This document shows positions 5,834 through 7,532 of a stretch of DNA of 7,532 nt, piece after piece. This DNA comes from JANTGF01 sp033791445 (GTDB taxonomy: Bacteria > Bacteroidota > Bacteroidia > Bacteroidales > VadinHA17), in assembly GCA_033791445.1 (NCBI GenBank), contig JASJGS010000037.1:1-7532 (forward strand), written 5' to 3'. A model generated the notes under the pieces. The model was not told where the DNA came from, searched no databases, and worked only from the letters and a program-made list of their open reading frames with translations. The first letter of the stretch is position 1, and each line of letters begins with the position of its first letter. The translations under genes were made by a program, and so were the position numbers.

Positions 5834-7144
5834 ATGAAAACTACTTCCTCCAAAAATAAAATTAACATCATTACCCTGGGTTGTTCAAAGAACCTGGTGG
5901 ATTCGGAGGTCTTAATGGGGCAATTGCAGGCCGGTAAGCTGGAAGTTGTGCATGACTCAAACGATACAGATGCCCGAACTGTTGTTATCAATACCTGTGG
6001 ATTTATTCACGATGCCAAAGAGGAATCTATAAATACTATACTTCAATTCATCCAGGCAAAAGAAGCTGGTAAAATCGATAATGTATTTGTTATGGGCTGT
6101 TTATCAGAGCGATATAAAAAGGATCTCGAGGATGAAATAGGGGAGGTGGATCAGTATTTTGGAGTGAATGATATAAAGGAAATAGTTACCAAACTTGGGA
6201 TCGATTACCGAAAGGATCTCCTGGGAGAAAGGCTTCTAACCACACCAAAACATTATGCCTACCTGAAAATATCTGAAGGTTGTGACCGTACCTGCTCTTT
6301 TTGTTCCATACCACTCATCCGTGGAAAGCATATATCCAAACCCATAGAAGAAATTCTGCTTGAAGCGCAAAATTTGGTGAACAGAGGAGTGAAGGAATTG
6401 ATTCTTATAGCCCAGGACCTGTCGTATTATGGCCTTGACCTCTATAAAAAACGAATGTTGCATGATCTCTTAACGCGTTTAACGGAGATAGAAGGCCTTT
6501 CATGGATACGCCTACACTACACCTACCCAACCAGCTTTCCGGTGGATATACTGCCTCTGATGGCCTCAAATGATAAGATTTGCAACTACATTGATATACC
6601 TGTTCAGCATATCAGCGATTTGGTTTTAAAAAATATGAGGCGTGCACACGATCGGAAAAGTACGCTCGATCTACTCCATAAATTCCGTGAAGAAGTTCCC
6701 TCGGTGGCTATTCGTACCACTATGTTGGTGGGCCATCCTGGAGAGGGTGAGAAGGAATTTGATGACTTAAAGGATTTTGTAAAGAAGTTCCGTTTCGATC
6801 GGCTTGGTGTTTTTCCATACTCGCATGAGGAAGGTACCTATGGATATGAGCATTTCACCGATGAGATCCCAGAAGAAGTAAAAAATCAGAGAGTCGAAGA
6901 GCTAATGCAGATCCAGCAGAAAGTATCTGCTGAACTCAACCAGGCCAGGTTGGGCAAGGAGTTCAAGGTGCTTATTGATAGGAAAGAAGGGGAGTATTAT
7001 ATCGGTCGAACGGAGTATGATTCACCCGAGGTCGACAATGAGGTGCTTATCAGGCAGGAGTCCGGGCCGCTGAGTATTGGCGAATTTTATCAGATAAAAA
7101 TTACTGATGCCTCAGAATACGACCTGTTTGGGGAGTTGGTATAA
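5834..7144 (+). CDS. rimO: Ribosomal protein uS12 methylthiotransferase RimO
   Basis: 436 residues, normal for the family. The N-terminal MTTase domain has the three cluster cysteines C17 (GCSKNLVDSE, which separates RimO from MiaB), C55 (NTCGFI) and C89 (MGCLSERY). The radical SAM domain carries CDRTCSFC with C150, C154 and C157, then IPLIRGK, DIPVQH (254-259) and MLVGHPGEGEKEF (297-309). A C-terminal TRAM domain (about 372-436) holds IDRKEGEYYIGRTEYDSPEVD. The enzyme uses two 4Fe-4S clusters and S-adenosylmethionine to add a methylthio group to a conserved aspartate of uS12 in the decoding centre. All cluster ligands are present. The start ATG 5834 has an A-rich leader and no Shine-Dalgarno. 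It lies 114 bases after ftsY with no clear terminator between, so read-through from ftsY is plausible; TATCTTTTG at 5769-5777 is a poor promoter match. Confidence 0.97.
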   Translation: MKTTSSKNKINIITLGCSKNLVDSEVLMGQLQAGKLEVVHDSNDTDARTVVINTCGFIHDAKEESINTILQFIQAKEAGKIDNVFVMGCLSERYKKDLEDEIGEVDQYFGVNDIKEIVTKLGIDYRKDLLGERLLTTPKHYAYLKISEGCDRTCSFCSIPLIRGKHISKPIEEILLEAQNLVNRGVKELILIAQDLSYYGLDLYKKRMLHDLLTRLTEIEGLSWIRLHYTYPTSFPVDILPLMASNDKICNYIDIPVQHISDLVLKNMRRAHDRKSTLDLLHKFREEVPSVAIRTTMLVGHPGEGEKEFDDLKDFVKKFRFDRLGVFPYSHEEGTYGYEHFTDEIPEEVKNQRVEELMQIQQKVSAELNQARLGKEFKVLIDRKEGEYYIGRTEYDSPEVDNEVLIRQESGPLSIGEFYQIKITDASEYDLFGELV

Positions 7145-7178
7145 GAATTCTACTATTTTATCTATAAAAGCTATTTCA

Positions 7179-7289
7179 CAAAGAATCGCCGAGCCACGCT
7201 AAGCCCCAAAGGGGCGAAAATCAATAAGCACCGAGCTAGCCCGGTGCAATGAACCAACCCTTTTGTAAAAGCACTGAAAGTGCGAAATC
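7179..7289 (+). repeat. Three-hairpin intergenic repeat, copy 3
   Basis: The core is 7203-7283. Hairpin A is GCCCC-AAA-GGGGC (7203-7215) followed by GAAAATC. Hairpin B has arms GCACCGAGC (7228-7236) and GCCCGGTGC (7239-7247), one A/C mismatch and a two-base loop. Hairpin C is GCACT-GAA-AGTGC (7271-7283) followed by GAAATC. The gaps are 12 and 23 bases. The head here is CACAAAGAATCGCCGAG followed by CCACGCTAA, related to the CGCAAAG head of copy 2 but longer. Confidence 0.85.
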
Positions 7290-7362
7290 CTTTAAACCTT
7301 CCAAGGATAAATCAAGGTCATTATTTTATGAGGCTTCAACCTGAATAAACCAGACACATATA

Positions 7363-7456
7363 TTTCTTAGCCCCAAAGGGGGGCAAATCATTAAGCAACA
7401 GGCGCAGCCTGGTGCCTTCGTCTAAAATGTATACCCAGCACCAACGGTGCGAAATC
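7363..7456 (+). repeat. Three-hairpin intergenic repeat, copy 4
   Basis: The core is 7370-7450. The A position reads GCCCC-AAA-GGGGG (7370-7382): the closing C has become G, weakening the outer pair. Hairpin B has arms GCAACAGGC (7395-7403) and GCCTGGTGC (7407-7415), one A/G mismatch and loop GCA. Hairpin C is GCACC-AAC-GGTGC (7438-7450), perfect, followed by GAAATC. The A-start to C-end length is again 81. Confidence 0.85.
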
Positions 7457-7500
7457 AATTTAATTGCAAGAATAGACATCTGGAAATAAATTCTAACGCC

Positions 7501-7532
7501 AAACTTCGCAAATACTTAGCCCCAAAGGGGCG
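7501..7532 (+). repeat. Three-hairpin intergenic repeat, copy 5 (cut by window edge)
   Basis: Head TTCGCAAATACTTA (7505-7518) leads into hairpin A GCCCC-AAA-GGGGC (7519-7531), identical to A of copy 3. The window ends one base later, so B and C are predicted near the next 70 bases but not seen. Confidence 0.7.

Larger units (their letters stand above)
7145..7532. other. 388-bp gene-free stretch after rimO
   Basis: It holds two full repeat copies (cores 7203-7283 and 7370-7450) and the first hairpin of a fifth (7519-7531), all in the same orientation and head to tail. No coding frame, tRNA or T-tract terminator is seen. An AT-only palindrome at 7156-7169 is too weak to call. Confidence 0.7.

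Noticed and set aside
7156..7169. AT palindrome TTTTAT-CT-ATAAAA after rimO
   Set aside because: A/T pairs only, two-base loop and no T-run; too weak to be a terminator.
7203..7532. Could the repeats be a CRISPR array?
   Set aside because: Units are not identical, contain three internal palindromes, are spaced unevenly (167 and 149 bases), and similar units occur 4.5 kb away; no cas gene is in the window.

Overview
The window looks like a chromosomal segment from a member of the Bacteroidota. Three things point there. The gene order cinA - rpmB - rpmG - small bL38/DUF4295-type protein - ftsY - rimO is, from memory, typical of that phylum. The promoter-like elements fit the Bacteroidota -7 consensus TAnnTTTG rather than the E. 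coli -10 box. Start codons mostly lack a good Shine-Dalgarno sequence and sit behind A-rich leaders. Genus cannot be told from this sequence alone.

Layout. Bases 1-1065 (minus strand) hold most of a lipoprotein with a C-terminal TlpA/thioredoxin domain, cut off by the left edge. A 190-bp divergent spacer carries a plausible promoter for a plus-strand aldo/keto reductase with a twin-arginine signal (1256-2281). A 445-bp gene-free stretch (2282-2726) contains two copies of a structured palindromic repeat, then a -7 element for cinA. The housekeeping block follows: cinA (2727-3968), rpmB (4082-4324), rpmG (4339-4521), a 51-residue ribosome-associated protein (4532-4687), an intrinsic terminator (4711-4743), ftsY from a GTG start (4778-5719) and rimO (5834-7144). 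The last 388 bp are gene-free and hold two more full repeat copies and the start of a fifth that runs off the right edge.

How the genes fit together. The central block is about making and using ribosomes: bL28, bL33 and the small DUF4295-type protein belong to the large subunit, RimO modifies uS12 in the small subunit, and FtsY docks translating ribosomes at the membrane through SRP. CinA is an NAD-salvage/nucleotide-clean-up enzyme at the head of the block. The two leftmost genes both encode proteins predicted to leave the cytoplasm and have redox-type folds, but nothing else ties them together.

The least explained part is the intergenic repeat. Each of four copies has three small hairpins (A, B, C) in the same order and orientation, and the distance from the start of A to the end of C is exactly 81 bases in every copy. 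Several stem positions differ between copies in a way that keeps pairing. I do not recognise it as a named family. The protein-coding genes themselves are ordinary.
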